64,000 bases of DNA from Lineus longissimus (lineage: Eukaryota; Nemertea; Pilidiophora; Heteronemertea; Lineidae). Below, in pieces: positions 1 to 12,479 of the stretch. The number at the start of each line of letters is the position of its first letter. The stretch's first letter is position 1. Where the stretch lies: assembly GCF_910592395.1 (NCBI RefSeq), contig NC_088321.1:14076001-14140000 (forward strand), written 5' to 3'. A model generated the notes under the pieces. It saw only the letters and a list, made by a program, of their open reading frames with translations, did no database searches and was not told the DNA's origin. A program made the position numbers and the translations under genes.

Positions 1-31
1 TATTACATTGGCTACTTTACTGATTAACTGG

Positions 32-680
32 TCGTCTCGTATTAGCAAAATGGCACATTTTTCTGGTGTTTTCGCTATATCCATTGTTTTTCTCCGGTTA
101 AGCTCTTGGTGTCCTTGGTACAGGTGACTAACTTCAGCTCGATGTACTGCAAAAATCTTTATTGGCACATTATTTCTTATTTTTGTGACCTGGGTTGAGA
201 ATGCGCAAATATCATCACGATATCAGCTTCATCATTTATATATAGAAAATCAAACGATCTGCAGGAATAAGGTGATGCGAATTATTTCCTACAGTGTGCC
301 ATACAGCAGTTCCACATTTATGCTGCTCTCTTAAAATGGTGGTTTCGTATTAGCGAAATGGACACATCTGGTTTTTTTCGTTTTTGTCATGTTTGTCAGT
401 TCAGCTTTAAAATAGGCAAATACACTTATGGTCTTTTGGGAAATATAACAGTCAGTTCAGCTTTAGAGAAGACCAACAGCTATTACTATTTTTATAAGTT
501 CAGGTTGGCTACAATACCTTTGGGATCAATTAAAAGCGCTTTAAGAAAGCACTTGCACAATACAAATCCCAAAAGCTAACATTTCCTTTCATTTCATACA
601 GCTCATAAAAGAGGGCAGTTCAGCTTTAAGAGAAGACCAGCATCCGCGACAATTTTCCGCTCAACTGGTCATGTTATCAG
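32..680. repeat. Diverged local duplication, about 310-bp unit
   Basis: The stretch at 32-75 (CGTATTAGCAAAATGG...) reappears at 345-385 as CGTATTAGCGAAATGG, about 312 bp later. A second short motif, CAGTTCAGCTTTA, occurs near 398, 453 and 618, twice followed by GAAGACCA. This looks like an old tandem duplication. I see no coding potential. Confidence 0.45.
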
Positions 681-723
681 TAGTGCATTCAATTAGCACT
701 CACAGCTAATTACCTCATTAGGG

Positions 724-1218
724 CATCAAAGACTATATTTGACCCCTTGTGCCATGTGACCTGAGGTGACCTTGACTTCCTTTGTTGTCATGGCGTATTT
801 TGTTTGATGTCCATTTGACGTGAGGCTGATGTTGACTTGGTGTTTTTTTTTTAGTGAACCATTGGTCTTCTTAAACTTATTGCTTGTTGGCGGTTTCAAA
901 GTTGACATGTGTTCAATACAGATGCACCAGAAGTTAAAATTTCAAAGGCTATATTTGACCCCGAATTCCTTGTGACCTCAGGTGACCTTAACCTCCCTTT
1001 GTTGTCATGGTGTCTTTTTGGTGTCCATGTGAAGTGCCGAGGTTGACGTGCAGGGGTTTCATGCATTTTGAAGTGGACTTTAACTTATTTCTAGTGGGCG
1101 CTTCAAAGTTGGCATGTGTTCAATACAGATTATGCTCCAGAACTTGAGAATACAAAAGGCAACATTTTACACCTGGTTCCTGGTGACCTCAGGTGACCTT
1201 GACTTTCCTTTCTTGCCA
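724..1218. repeat. Tandem array, about 214-bp unit, 2.3 copies
   Basis: Unit starts are visible at about 733, 949 and 1161 (TATATTTGACCCC, TATATTTGACCCC, ACATTTTACACC), each followed by TGACCT-AGGTGACCTT and, in the first two units, by a segment ending CATGTGTTCAATACAGAT. Units are roughly 75-80 % alike. Each unit carries TGACCT/AGGTGA half-sites of nuclear-receptor type, including perfect TGACCTTGA in units 1 and 3. Confidence 0.8.
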
Positions 1219-2726
1219 CAGCATCTACATTTACTTCGGACATTAGGGTGCCATTTTCTTGTGAAATAGACTATAGATCTGCGCATCAAAGATACTTTCT
1301 GAAAAAACACAATCCTTTGTAAAATTAGTTAGAGCATTTAGGAAGCTTTTAGGTTCAATTGTCAATTTGGTCCAGAATGCATAAGGCACTGTAATGGTGC
1401 ATTATGGATGTTAAAATGTAATGGACTTAAAAGTTTTGGGGATGCTGCTCTCCAAATTCATTGGTAATTGCGCTGAAATCGACAAAAGCCTAAAATTGTG
1501 TTCCTTACTTCTAAGCTCGTTATTGGGTAGTTACAATAAGGATCCATTAGAATATTGATTATTTTACCACAACATTGGCATAATGTGCTGCTGAGAATGT
1601 GTTTTTTTTCAATTAGTATTGGTCAGCAATCGAGTAGTTCGAACATGAAGTTGAGTAATGTTATGGATTCGTAGTAAGCAAGTACGCAGCTGAGCAAGGT
1701 ATGTCCATTTGAAGCAAAAAAACTCACAAACTTTCCAAGCCATGGTTGTCTTCTTTTTGCATGCAGTGCAATTTTCTCGTGAAAATGGACTTCAGTCTTC
1801 TTGTCGTGTCTTTGTCAACAACTGTCTTAGAACCGTAATAGGAAAGTAATAATGGCTGGCTATCATGAGATGGAATTCAGCTCTTGTCTCAGGCATGTTC
1901 CTGTCGCTTCTCTGCATATGAATTGCAGTGTACCTATGTATCTGTTGAGTTGGCTCAGTTGACACATAAAATGTACTTTAACCGCCATTTCATTTTTGTA
2001 ATTGGTAAAAATATCTGAAACAAATAAATTTTTTCACAATTTTCATTTCGGTGGATTACGAAACTTCTTTCAGTAATAAATCATACCCCCTCCTCGGAAA
2101 TCATGCCAATTTATGAAACCCATGTCGTTCCATTGTTCCGGAAAATCAAAAATACCTGAATCGACCTTCTCCATTGGTTTTGACACCTCAGAAACAGCTG
2201 AGAGGCTATGACCTTGTCTGTTTTCTTCCCTCGGGGAACTTTCCACATAGTTTTTTTTTCATGAAAAACCACAGTTGTATCTGTGTCTATCCAGTATTGT
2301 AGAAAAAACGCAATACGACATGCCTGTACCATCATTAAATCAAAAAGACGTAATTTTACCTCGACGTAGCCCAGGGCGTTCCTGTCGTTTCTCCGATTCA
2401 CCAGTACTAAGGAAACGCAAGACAGTAATGCGCCATCCAATCAAAGTTAGATGAAATCGTGGCCGATCTGCGTTCGTATCATGGCAAATAATTGCCAGTA
2501 TAAATTTCTAATACATGAAATTAGCGATCTTATTGTTGCGACTTTGGCCCCAATTACTGTTTAGGTACAACTAGGTGTGTTTCGCGGGAATGCCGGGGCA
2601 GATGATTCCGTGGAAATGACGAACTCGGCGCAATGGTAAATGGCAGGAAATATGATAATGATGGCAGTTTTCCTGGCTAAGATGGAAAAGTCATGTTATG
2701 ATATTGTATAAACCGCTGGCTCAGGT
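1219..2726. other. Intronic sequence without recognised features
   Basis: No conserved coding, RNA gene or clear repeat is visible. Short open frames here have no recognisable domains and look like chance. Confidence 0.5.
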
Positions 2727-2903
2727 GAATGAAATAGACAATGCCCTAGTGCAGTTACCATGCATGCAAATTTGCTGAAACTTAGTATTTACAGTATTTG
2801 TATATCTGCCTACACAAAGGCACTGTTACGCAATTAGAAATGTTCAAGTTCTATTTTCAATTTATTTCTTCAAAAAAGGGGGGTTGACCTTTAAACCTTT
2901 AAC
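2727..2903 (+). mobile_element. MITE family A, copy 1 (5'-truncated, internal deletion)
   Basis: It shares GCATGCAAATTTGCTGAAAC, the TATTTGTATATCTG block and the ending ...GACCTTTAA with the other A copies. The 5' terminus is missing and the right half is degraded. No open frame is associated. Confidence 0.7.
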
Positions 2904-3221
2904 AGGCCACTGTTAAGTACCTCACAAACAAAATATTTCACACTCAAAATCCTCATATCGAGATGAAGAAAATTATGTTGCAAACATTTGACATACCCGT
3001 CTATTCTGAAAAAAGAAAAAGGTATGAATAGCTGTCTAATATACAGTTTGTTTTGTTGTCTGAACTCTAAAGATGGCGAAGAGTATTTTTGCTTTACCAA
3101 TAATTGCATAACATAATAGATTGATTTGATACCCAGCTAAGATAGCGGACCTTAACCTTTGGTATTAGGAAATATAAAAATATACAGTCTGTCTGTTTCT
3201 GTCAGAAAAGAAGAAATTATG

Positions 3222-3406
3222 TACAGTGGAACCTCCCTGGGCAGACAACTCTCTTACAAGGACAACCTGTCTCTCTCTATTAAGGACACTAGCTTTGGTT
3301 CATAATTGTTTGTTGCCATTCAATTTGACCTCTCTAATCAGGACACCTCTGAATTAAGGACAGTAACTGCAATCCCAAGTGTGTCCAATAGAGAGGTTCT
3401 ACTGTA
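3222..3406. mobile_element. MITE family D, copy 1 (both ends intact)
   Basis: The left end is TACAGTGGAACCTCCCTG. The right end is GAGAGGTTCTACTGTA, whose reverse complement is TACAGTAGAACCTCTC. The TA at each end fits a TA target duplication. Interior GGACA-type blocks recur in inverted arrangement. The CAGTGGAACCTC terminus resembles pogo/Tigger-like (Tc1/mariner superfamily) non-autonomous elements; that assignment is inferred from the terminus only. Confidence 0.8.
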
Positions 3407-3853
3407 CATGTAAATCTGTCCTAATACTCCGCAGTTATAAACATATACCGTCAACGAACTCTTGTATTCAAAATTACCATTATACTTTCCGCTTTGGAGA
3501 AAGAAGAAGTCTTATTCATTACACCGTCTAGTCTGCAAACTCTTTTAAAGATGGTCGACAATGGGATGTCCTTTCGCCCAGAGATATTATTCTGTATAAT
3601 AATCCCTTCAAAGACTTGGTAACTTTTTCTTCCACATCAAAACTTTTTCTAATTGCCAAATGGATTTGTCCGGTCCGGACATCTTGGAGACCTGGCGCTG
3701 GTCAGCAATCAAGCAGAAGGGATAGGTTAGTGCGCAATGTGTCTGGTACTTAGCTGATGTACCCTTGTTGGCTAGTGCCAAGATAAACCTACTCTGTTTA
3801 AGCAAAACATGCCTGGCTGACAGGCCTCTAGCTATAGTGGAATGTTGAACTGT

Positions 3854-4052
3854 CTTAAGGGGTACGTCGTTCGTAATTACTGGTGGTCCAGGAAAATATA
3901 ATTGCTGTTATACACAAAGCTGTTGTGTATTTGTCATGCATGCAAATTTGCTGAAACTCGGTATCAATATCATTTGTATATTCAGTACGTATTTACAGAG
4001 TTTCAAATTCAATTACAAATTTCAAATATTTAACAAAAGGCGTAGGCGTATA
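3854..4052 (+). mobile_element. MITE family A, copy 2
   Basis: It begins CTTAAGGGGTACGTCGTTCG, then TTACTGGTGGTCCAGGAAA and GCATGCAAATTTGCTGAAAC, and ends TTTAACAAAAGGCGTAGGCG. A short internal deletion has removed part of the middle relative to copies 3 and 8. Confidence 0.8.
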
Positions 4053-6368
4053 TATGAAGAATATGAGAATATGCATCTGATAAACAACTGACGATATATT
4101 GCTGCTACATGTATATTGAATAATACTAATTTCTACAGATCTTGAATGACTGTGACATTCATCCAGTTAACCTTGAATGTGAGAGCTGCTGTATCATATT
4201 CAGGACGGTCGGGTTGTGGTTGAGAGTGTTGAATGTGGTATGCAAATGGAATCGATTGCCACCTGACCTCAGTTATACCAAGATATCAGGTTTTCCTAGC
4301 CAGGGGGCAATAACTAAGGATGAAGGTTCTTTGGATAGGCAGCAATTAATGTCGAGTTCAGTTAGTCACTAGTGACTACTCTAAAGATATTCCAGTCTGG
4401 CATTTACCGTAACACGCCACTTGTGCTGTAAGTCGCAGGTGAAACTGTGGTCGAGATTCTGAAAGTCGGGGGACAGATCAGTCCATTATACGGGTATCGC
4501 CACAGTGTGGTTGAGTACAAAATGTTGGATTTGGCACCTATTGCATTTTGCATTGAAACTCTCTAAATGTATCTCTGTGACAGATGTGCAACTTTGATGC
4601 GCTGTCGGTCATTTGCATGTAGGAGGCCTTAGAGTGGGCTAAAGGGCTCGGTTCTAACGCTGCAAAACTAGACACAGCTGGTTACGCTAGATGTTGAGAT
4701 GTTAGCCAATTACTCGCCTGTTAGCATTGGCGACTTTAAGGTAACCCTTTCATTCATATAGATCGTTTTATTGACGAGAAAGAAACCTGTCTGAAAAACA
4801 TTGACAAATTGTCAAGTACTATTTTTTATTGACATAAAGTTACAATTAATGTTTTAGAGTTATCGTCTGATATCAACTACGATATATAATTTCTCTTGTG
4901 AGATCTTATGAATCCCATATCCTGGCCTTACAGCCTACTGGAACTATTGTCTCATAGGTCTGTGAAAGGCTGGCTATGGTCATAATGTGACAATAAACAA
5001 TTATATATATGTAGCACCCCGATACGTATACGCATTAAACCTTTAACACGCATTAAATTTAGTTTAGACCTGGCGCCGTTCGGTAGAGAAGGAGACCAAG
5101 CAGCTTGGTCTGGTCTGGGGAACATCCATAGACAGGCTGCCAATCGAACCGGGTGAAAACTGACGACTGAAGCCTCATGTGACCTCAAGGCCTGAAGAGG
5201 ACTCAGTAAGTCAGTAGCAATATGGTTTAAACGCGCCAATGTGACCTCAGCATTTTACTGAAACCTGTATTCGCCTATGAAAAGCACGATCTGTAATATT
5301 TTCACCTCTCCTCACGGAATGGAATTAGCGTAGATTTTCAAGCACTTAGCGTCATCATCTTATGTCAAGATTATTGATATCGAGCAATTCCGTCTCCGCA
5401 ACGATGACAGTTCTGTCGATACCAATGATGGCACAGTCCTTGAATTACACACATTCCGTAAGTGGAATATTTCATTGGTATTTGGTGATGTGAGTTGTGA
5501 GTTTGACTGCACCTATCAATACCAGGGGATCAATTAAACACCTTCTGTAACATAGTTTTTCAGCATTATGGACAACAGAAACTGCAAATCCACCCATTCT
5601 ATTGGCCAGTGACAAGTTTAGGCAATTTCCAAAGATGAATTGTTCATTCCAAACTGAATCAATAGAAAGATTGTCAAAAGGTACCAAAAAATTTCAATCC
5701 TGGTTATAAAGCACACTACACATAAGGACATACGATTTTTAATTGCATGTTACAAAATTGCTTGTCTGCAGGCATATGCGATAAATCAGTTTGAGATACA
5801 GTATCTGTGGCGACTTGCGGGAAACACGAGGTCAAATTGATCCTCCTTGCAACCTTACTCTCAAGAAGTAAACATATTCTCCTCCAGGGAAGAAGAGTAT
5901 ATTTTCATTGGTCAACGGTCGTCACGGTAATTACACCATCTCAATTTCAAAAGCTTGACATCGTTTAGCACTCTTATGCGAGACTCGTATTCTTTAGTGA
6001 GAATATTTCAATGGCTGCCTCAAGGTTCCGCTAGCGGAATGTAACGACGCCAATTGACGCTAATTTTCTCGTGAAATTCCATGCCTAACCGTCGGTAACC
6101 AGCGACATCTCTGTCTTTGATTCCCGGAGCATATGATGTAATAATGATCGCCGCAGGAATGAGATTAAACACACGTTGCCATGGTAACGTGATTCATCAC
6201 CTTGTGGTTTTGGTCACCGTGGTTTTTGAGGTTGACGAGGGGGCAGTGTCCTCAGAATACCTTACAGTAATTTGATTTTATGCTTATTAGCAAGCAGCGG
6301 GCTTAAAACATTATATCTCCATCAGAGAATCATGGAAAAAACCCATGGTAGAATTTCTGATGGTAAAG
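4053..6368. other. Intronic sequence without recognised features
   Basis: I see no repeat family, RNA gene or conserved coding stretch. The short frames near 4142-4372 and 4952-5239 show no domain signature. Confidence 0.5.
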
Positions 6369-6579
6369 TTTTGACCATAGGCACCATAATTTTGGCTAGA
6401 ACTTAAAGTATAACCGCCATTAAGAACTATTTCAAAACAGAGGGAATGCCAATTTGAAAGGTGGGCGTTAGTTCTTTGTTTTCCAGACTCTCACCCTCAA
6501 AATTCATTTTAAAGTAGTTCTAATTGCTTTTAAGATTTCAAATTCTATCCAACGTGGTGGTGCCTTTGGTCAACCATTA
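6369..6579. mobile_element. Fold-back MITE family B, copy 1
   Basis: The left arm contains TTGACCATAGGCACC and TTTTGGCTAGAACTT. The right arm returns as TTCAAATTCTATCC and GGTGCCTTTGGTCAACC. The centre holds TTCTTTGTTTTCCAGA. The element is palindromic along most of its length. Its right end abuts MITE A copy 3. Confidence 0.8.
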
Positions 6580-6815
6580 AAGAGGTACACCGTTTGTAAT
6601 CAATACTGGTCCAGGAAAATAGAAATGCAGTTATACACAATGCCGTAGTGCAGTTATCATGCAAGCAACTTGCCTGAAACTAAGTATAGTATTTGTATAT
6701 CTGTCTACATATCGGCAGTGTTGAAAGTTATATTCAGTTCGTCTTATGCAACTGGATATTCTCAAATTCAATTCCAAAGTTGAATATTTTAACGAACAGC
6801 GTAGCCCTTCAATCT
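6577..6815 (+). mobile_element. MITE family A, copy 3 (near full length)
   Basis: It starts TTAAAGAGGTACACCGTTTG and ends ATTTTAACGAACAGCGTAG. The body carries CTGGTCCAGGAAAATAGAAA, GTTATACACAATGCCGTAGT and GTATTTGTATATCTGTCTAC. It directly adjoins MITE B copy 1, so one element may have landed next to the other. Confidence 0.8.
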
Positions 6816-7169
6816 TTGTCATAGTCGTATTTCTCCAGTACGTGGAAAGAGCATGTGACTCTCAGTAACACAATAAAAGAAGAAAAGATGGGCTCAGTTT
6901 GAAACTGATAGTTCTGTCATTATCCTTACTTAGCTGGAACTATCTCCTTTACAACGCCGGACTCTCCAGGGATCGGAGGTGTGAAGTAACACTCTATGAC
7001 TAGCGTGATGTCGCCGACTGCCGTGTTCTGCCGGAGATATCATTACAGGGCCTGGAGAGCAGATGGATATTGTATCATTAAGAGCAGAAACAGACTTAAC
7101 CCTTTTAGTACTGTAAATAATTTGAGAAAATTTCAGAAAATTTTAGACTTGCCCTGAACAAACTAAATC

Positions 7170-7560
7170 ACAAGATAGTTTGTACCATTAGAAAGTACCC
7201 ATCGATAGCTTACAAAAGAATGGTCATAGTAGGTTTACAAATGGTACCTGCTCATTCAGGGCATTTCAAAGAATGGTCATGTCAATAGGCTAACAGATAG
7301 TAGTTGTCATCAGTAGCTTACCAAAGAATGGTCATGTCAGTTGGTTTACAAATGGTACCATCAGAATGTGCTTGTCGGGAGAATTTTAAAGAATGGTCAT
7401 GTCGATAGGTTAGAGATGGTACCATCAGAGAATGCCTGTTGAGACCTTATCAATAAGTGGTACTGTCACTAGGTTTACAATGGTATCATCACAAAATGCT
7501 CATAGAGACCTTTCTAAGGAATGGTCATGTTGGTATTAGCTTTACAAATGTTTACAAGTT
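7170..7560 (+). repeat. 65-bp satellite, diverged array 1
   Basis: About six degenerate units share GGTACCATCAGA, AAAGAATGGTCATGTC and TAGGTTTACAAATG. GGTACC or a one-base variant recurs at about 7354, 7418 and 7482, a period near 64 bp. The same unit forms the well-preserved array at 21.9-22.3 kb. Confidence 0.8.
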
Positions 7561-7564
7561 TTAT

Positions 7565-10337
7565 TTGTTTCATAAAATGTGAATCCTAAAAAGATTGGCA
7601 AAAATGGCCATTTACAATACAGGTCACAAATCAAAAGAAAAGCAAAGACCGCGATGGGTCTCTGTGGTCCTATATTTGCTGTCGATGTGAAATCAGCTGG
7701 TATTTATAGCTGCGCGATGGCCTAGCTGCTTTTGCAGCATCAGAGAAATGAAATGAAGCGCCCGACTCAATTAAACTTTCGCTGCACAGAACTCCGATTC
7801 TCCGGCCGATGTCAATTTGGGGTCAACTGCTACCATAACCCAGCATCCGACGTGACTCGACCTGCCCGAACCCTTCACAAAAGAACCACTCAACCAAATG
7901 GATGAGACCATCCGCCAGCAGAAAGCCTGCAGTCTTTACAATCGTCAATATGGCCTCTCAATATCACACCTCCGGCAACGAGTTGTGTCTTTTGTCCGCG
8001 GAAAAAAGGTAAAGAAAATATGGTGTTTCTGGCCGGATGGTGCTATGATAATCTCTATTGGAGAGATAGAGAGTCTGCGAGGAATTAGAGTTTGTGTTGT
8101 TTTGTACGGAGGCGTTGGTGCGACAAGGCCAGTGACGTGCCTTATCGATTATGACGGCTTCCTGTCAATATCGTGCCATGCGCCATGTCCTAAGTCAGTG
8201 GATCGGTTATTTTATCATTTATAAAGCAGTTTGGAATCCATGCAGTGGCCTTACGAAAACACTTCAGAGGGTATGTGAAGGGGAGGTCATCTTAGTTATA
8301 GCTCATCCTGATGTTTCTGGATTTCTGGATTTTCTTATCGTGTTCCAAAAATATATTTCTCAAAGTCTTTTAAGGTTCGAGAGTTTACAAAAGAGTGTGT
8401 CTATGACGTTCTTTGTTGATTTTTTATGGGGCATATTTGGTGCTTTGCAATCCTCTTGTCGGCATAGATTAGCTTGGACCTTGAGCAATGCACTTAGATG
8501 TATTCTAATGCACTCATTCGAAGAGCCTGATGTGAAATTGCAGCAAATGCAAGATCATGAAGGTCGGCAGCAAATGCAATATTTAGTCAAATTCAAAATT
8601 TGAAAATTAAAAAAGGCTAGTCAAGTATGGTCCGTCATATCAATTTGATGCTGTCTTCAAATGCTAATCAGAAAAATGTTATCCCAGCTAAACACTTCTT
8701 GCCTTTTAACTAATGAATCCACGAGGAAACTGCCCGACTCGATCAAGATAATACCGTCATTGTGACCGGCGGAATACTATGCCAATAGCGCATTCACCAT
8801 TATTTCACCTGGTTAAGACGTGTCCAATACGATCACGATTGTTCCAACCTCTTTGCCAAATATTCAGAAATATTGAAACTTTTCATTTTGGTTAGTGATA
8901 TTCGGCCATCGCCATGGAAACCGAGTGGATTTATGTCAAAAATCCATCTTTCGCCCAGGGCCAAGCTCGTATGAGTGATGCTCTCAATAATCTTAATGGT
9001 TTGTGTTAACCCTTGCAAAAAAATTAATATTTCTGTTAGTGTGTAAAAATGGTATTTTCCCCAAAAATATAGAGGAATTATATGGAATAGCATGCGTTGG
9101 CACCAATGCAGTTGGCATCAATACAAAGCTGGTTTGAGTACTGATTGAATAAATACCTATGTTACAGATGTTATAGGATAGTCCCCGTCCCCCCCCCCCC
9201 CAAAAAAAACACAACAACTTATAAATGACAAGAAATTGGCACCAATAAAAAGCTGGCCTGTACCGTGTAATGTTTTTGAGTGTTTCTGTTTTTGAGTGTT
9301 TCCCCTCATTGTTTGGGAACGCTCAAAAATAGATTGACGAGTTTTTCTGTGTATCCCCCCTATTGAAAAGTCATGGTCTCTCTAGCTGCCTATTGTTTGG
9401 AAACACTGAAACATGGGGAACAACCACAGATGTTACACCGGTACTAACCGGAAATCAATCCCCTGACCTCCGAGGTGACAGCCGCTTATGTTTCCACTTA
9501 TGTTCCCCATAAAGAGAGAGATTAGGTTGGGCTAATGATGCTTGCAAGCCACAGGGAAAGGGTTTAATTTTTTTAAAGAGCTGTACCGGTACATTATCCC
9601 CCAAGAGTTATTTCAAAGCCTCCAAAATCAAAACAACTCCAAACTCCTCCGGACAACTTTCGCCCTTTGAAGTGTCAGAAACAGCCTTATAATCATCGCT
9701 ATGGATATCTCTCCAGCATCACTAAGACATCCGCCGTATCTCTCAAGATGTCATTAAAATCTTAAAATCATCGCGAAAGCTTTCTCAAGTTGAACTATAC
9801 AACCTTAATGCCTTTTAGCGTAACAAGAACCCCTTCAATGAAACTTCATGTTCTTTCATCGTCACTTGATCTGAGTCTTTCAAACCATCACGTTATTCAT
9901 TACAAACATCGGTTGCTCTGTCAGCGGCCATTTTGGATTTTAAGGTGTCACATGACGTGAGTGGCATGCGGGACTAGCTGACAGTAACTTCCTGTTTTGG
10001 TGGAACGTTTCGTGTTGCGTTAATTGCAAAGTTTTGAGGCCAACACAGCTTGACAAAGACATTCCTGAAATAGCTTAAGGTGTATGTTCTAGTAAATATG
10101 CCGCGTCACTGTTCTGCACTAATGGATTGAAACTCAAAGGTCCAGTTGACACTCTTCGTAGCAGAGGTTATGAGTTTTGTCAGGTTCGATTTTTACTGTT
10201 GTATCCTCTCATGTAAGGAAATGCTACGGAGATGTTCCATGATGACGGCAAAGATGACGTCTTGAAATTGTCCTGTTGAACTTTCAGCTTCTTCCTCGCA
10301 CTTGCTTAAGCAATGCGCTGACAAGTAGTTTTTGTTG
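7565..10337. other. Intronic sequence; weak exon candidate only
   Basis: The longest open frame of the window lies here (8151-8603, 150 codons). It has no recognisable domain and overlaps another frame, so I do not call it a gene. One minor candidate exon (7898-8008) is listed among the findings. A poly-C run lies at 9189-9201. Confidence 0.45.
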
Positions 10338-10507
10338 CCGGTGTGACAGCGGATATAGTCCCCCTGGAGTCATAGTCCGGTAGCATTGTATTTGACCAAT
10401 TAAGCAGCATGATCTATTGTACCGCTAACCCTAACCAAAACATTTAGCAATGCGGGCTATTGTTACACGGACTATCAGCCCTAGGACTACTATCCCCGCC
10501 ACACCGG
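10338..10507. mobile_element. Palindromic MITE with about 45-bp terminal inverted repeats
   Basis: The left end starts CCGGTGTGACAGCGGATATA and reads on to CATAGTCCG. The right end, reverse-complemented, starts CCGGTGTGGCGGGGATAGTA and reads on to GATAGTCCG. Total length is about 170 bp with no coding capacity. It is the only copy noticed in this window. Confidence 0.75.
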
Positions 10508-12155
10508 GGCCCGCGATTATAATCTTTGCAATGTGGTACAAAAAGATCTCTCATATGTTGCTGCAATCATCCGTTCTTGTCTGAATGACCACTGCAAACA
10601 GGTGATTAGTCATATGCAATTATGCCATCAGAAATTTAAAAAAATCGTGTTCAGTTTTCCTATTTTTCAACAATGGGAAGAGGCCTTTAAGCGAACATCA
10701 TTAACAAATGTAAAAACACTTTTTTCAAACCAGTAGCAGGGCATGCAGAACGATGTAAAAAAACAGAGGGAAAAGCATTATTTCCCCCGTTTCATGATAA
10801 CAACATACATGTATCACATGAAATTTTTCATCGACAATAATTGCTGCTATGACAGTGTAAGCAATTATTGCCAATTCCGTCATATTACTTAAATCATCCA
10901 TGTTTTTCATATTTTGTTTAATATTTCCATTATATTGTTGTCAAATGGCACTATCATAGATTGTACGCCACCGTTTTTAATCAGATAAATTGCTCACACG
11001 CGGGTTTCCCATTTTTCAACTGGAGTAAAAGTAATAAGGAATGGGGTTTGTTTAAAAATGTGGAAAAAATTATGATCTTGACAACTTTTCTTTGACTTCT
11101 TCTGTTAAATATGATGCTAGGATCCTGATGACGTTGGGCTGTCTGAAGCCTTGACGACTTAATCATCATCATCATCAAAACCTGCATAAGCCTATTTGAT
11201 CTTTACCGGCGGTATGTAGTCCACTATAGGCTACTGACAACCTATGTGGGATCTTTTACTTGCCCTGGCATGGACACTCAGGTACTGTGGCTTTTAGTCT
11301 CATCCGACAGACCCTCGAAATTCATATGTTGTGTCGTGAAGACCCCAACATTTTACTTCCTCGGAGATGAAGATCTCGGTGTCATCTCACTATATTATTC
11401 GTTTCTATATAATGCTAACGAATTTCTCTGTGCTTTTTTCTTTTCATATTTACTCATTGCATAAGCAGGTAAGTATATTCATGAACATTTGCACTAAAAC
11501 GTTATGTTATGACATAATAACATGACGTTTTGTGTCTTTGATGTTTCTGGTTACCTTTGATGTTTTTTGCCAAGCGACTAATCGTCATCCGGAGGCCAGT
11601 TTTGATAGTTCGTGTCTCAATCTTCCACGCCTTCTGTTAGATATTGACAGAGCTTTGGCACTGAGACTGACGATTAAAGGTTGCCTTATTTCCTCCTCAA
11701 TCACTGATATTTAACAGAATAGGCAACCCTCCTGCAACTTCATTCGAGCCCTTCTCCCAAAATGGGTGATATTTTAGAGACCCAAATGATACACTGTCAA
11801 TACACTTCACTATCCATATTCATCCGATCAGATTGACGTCGTTGTTGTCGTTGTCCTCGGAAGACGCATCTCACAATATGATCTTATTGAAAATGAAATT
11901 GAACATTAATTCCCGGTTGCCATGGCAACGGCTTAAATTAAATCTTTTGAAAGGCTACCTGAAGCTTAGCAGGTATCTTTCAAAATGGGTATTTAGGGAC
12001 GTGGGGCGTACTGAGGTGACTCAGTAGTTCATGATGGGTAACCTGTTGTGAGATATACCATACATGGCCTGCTTTGGCAAAAGAGGGCGCTTGTATAGAG
12101 ATAGAGGGGAAAGGGAAAGTGGAAAAATTCTCTGCACAGTACTAGTGTTTATTGG
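10508..12155. other. Intronic sequence without recognised features
   Basis: Only a short (ATC)n microsatellite (11161-11177) stands out. No conserved coding stretch or repeat family is seen. Confidence 0.5.
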
Positions 12156-12159
12156 GAGT

Positions 12160-12378
12160 ATTTCAGGTCCAAGCGGCAGCTCTTCTGCAGTCGTGACTAA
12201 CATTTATATTTTGCCACCTCTGCCAGCAGGCACCCATTTATTCCTGTATGGAGGGAAGCAAGTAGGGTCAAGTGCCTAGCTCTAGGATAAAAATACAAAT
12301 CAGTCTTCCGAGACTTGAACACATGGCTTTCTGATTATTAGCCCGGCGCTTTAAGTACTAAGCCACCGATCTCCTAAA
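12160..12378 (-). mobile_element. tRNA-derived SINE (minus strand)
   Basis: On the minus strand, a tRNA-like head (12300-12378) has box A-like TGGCTTAGTACTTAAAGCG and box B-like TGTTCAAGTCTC. It is followed by a body containing AGGCACTTGACCCTACTTGC and GGGTGCCTGCTGGC, a tail type met in marine-invertebrate SINEs. The acceptor stem cannot close, so it is not a working tRNA gene. The left boundary is approximate. Confidence 0.65.
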
Positions 12379-12479
12379 TTGTTGAAGTGCTGATGCTCTG
12401 ATGAGTTCTGATGATGCTTTGCTTCGCCAGGTGTCATGAGTCTCGGGAATGATGAATTTTTCTTTCCCAAATCTGTATT

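Noticed and set aside
8151-8603. Longest open frame (150 codons) as a gene
   Set aside because: No recognisable domain, overlaps another frame of similar quality, and a 150-codon frame is plausible by chance in 64 kb on six frames.
10430-10445. Interstitial telomere repeat (AACCCTAACC)
   Set aside because: Only about one and a half units, inside a palindromic MITE; too short to mean anything.
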